DNA from: Patescibacteria group bacterium | GTDB taxonomy: Bacteria; Patescibacteriota; Patescibacteriia; XYB2-FULL-38-15 | Direction of reading: 5' to 3' | Length of the DNA stretch: 6,241 nucleotides | NCBI GenBank assembly: GCA_018818855.1 | Contig: JAHIRI010000012.1 | Span: 1 to 6,241, forward strand | In this document: positions 6,156-6,241 of the stretch, piece after piece | Position numbering within the stretch: the first letter of the stretch is position 1 | Layout: each line of letters opens with the position of its first letter | Translations under genes and position numbers: made by a program | Notes under the pieces: model-generated | Database searches by the model: none | The model's input: only the letters and a program-made list of their open reading frames with translations | Told to the model about the DNA's origin: nothing

Positions 6156-6182
6156 TCCGCTCGAAGAATAACTGATAAACAC

Positions 6183-6209
6183 ATTATAACATTTTAACAC
6201 AATTTACAA
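6183..6209 (-). promoter_or_regulatory. Sigma-70-type promoter of leuS
   Basis: On the sense strand a perfect TATAAT (6188-6183) is preceded by TTGTAA (6209-6204) at a 15-base spacing, slightly short; the surrounding DNA is very AT-rich. Transcription would begin near 6175 and give a leader of about 110 bases before the leuS ATG. The -10 match is good, the -35 weak. Confidence 0.55.
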
Positions 6210-6224
6210 TTTATTCGTAGGAAT

Positions 6225-6241
6225 AAAAAAGCTCCGCGCCA
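6225..6241 (-). terminator. Possible terminator tail of an upstream gene (cut by window edge)
   Basis: The sense strand shows TGGCGCGGAGC followed directly by TTTTTT. A GC-rich arm plus T-run is what the 3' half of an intrinsic terminator looks like; the matching 5' arm would lie beyond the window. It would separate leuS from an upstream gene on the same strand. Only one arm is visible, so this is tentative. Confidence 0.35.

Noticed and set aside
6065..6175. T-box riboswitch controlling leuS
   Set aside because: No TGGGTGGTACC-like T-box core, no specifier-loop arrangement and no terminator hairpin with T-run; the leader is also short for a T-box.
6080..6184. A 34-codon leader peptide (MCLSVILRADPAVAGGG...) upstream of leuS
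   Set aside because: Its ATG overlaps the TATAAT box, so it would lie upstream of the transcription start; it has no ribosome binding site, passes through the G run, and shows no cluster of leucine codons.

Overview
The window carries three genes, all read on the minus strand and packed as an apparent operon: leuS (leucyl-tRNA synthetase), then comEC (DNA-uptake channel), then a metallo-beta-lactamase-fold hydrolase that runs off the left edge. The spacers are 15 and 19 bases. The 5' side is about 177 non-coding bases at the right edge, with a good TATAAT box, a structured leader containing a run of ten G (sense strand), and what looks like the tail of a terminator from a gene beyond the window. 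The gene set, the compact layout, the wording of the leuS core, a ComEC without its own beta-lactamase domain and the dispersed-looking short repeats all resemble Candidate Phyla Radiation (Patescibacteria, for example Parcubacteria-like) genomes. That placement is an inference from family knowledge; there is no rRNA or other marker here.

The outstanding feature is LeuRS itself. It is 1390 residues long, against roughly 810-880 for bacterial LeuRS, in one uninterrupted frame. The synthetase core is complete (HVGH, both zinc ribbons, the editing motif TTRPDT, the GTGAIMAVPAHDERD motif, KMSKS, anticodon-binding and C-terminal domains). It is interrupted by three large foreign domains and one shorter extension. 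In protein order they are: (1) about residues 240-396, a nucleotidyltransferase (MNT/ANT2''-like) domain with its D-x-D pair; (2) about 531-580, a short extension of unknown origin; (3) about 649-843, an entire RBBP9/YdeN-like alpha/beta serine hydrolase with a visible Ser-Asp-His triad, placed between the two CxxC halves of the second zinc ribbon; (4) about 918-1106, a second domain that aligns by eye with insert 1 but has lost the D-x-D metal site. Removing them leaves about 800-820 residues, a normal LeuRS.

The other two genes together reproduce a classical ComEC/Rec2 protein split in two: DUF4131 plus the Competence membrane domain in one gene, and the HxHxDH hydrolase domain with its own membrane anchor in the next. 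Two repeats intrude on comEC coding sequence: a perfect 9-bp-arm palindrome that adds an NHPQPLLGKEGNN segment, and five tandem heptamers that supply its last codons, its stop codon and most of the spacer to the next gene. No RNA genes, CRISPR arrays or transposase genes were seen.
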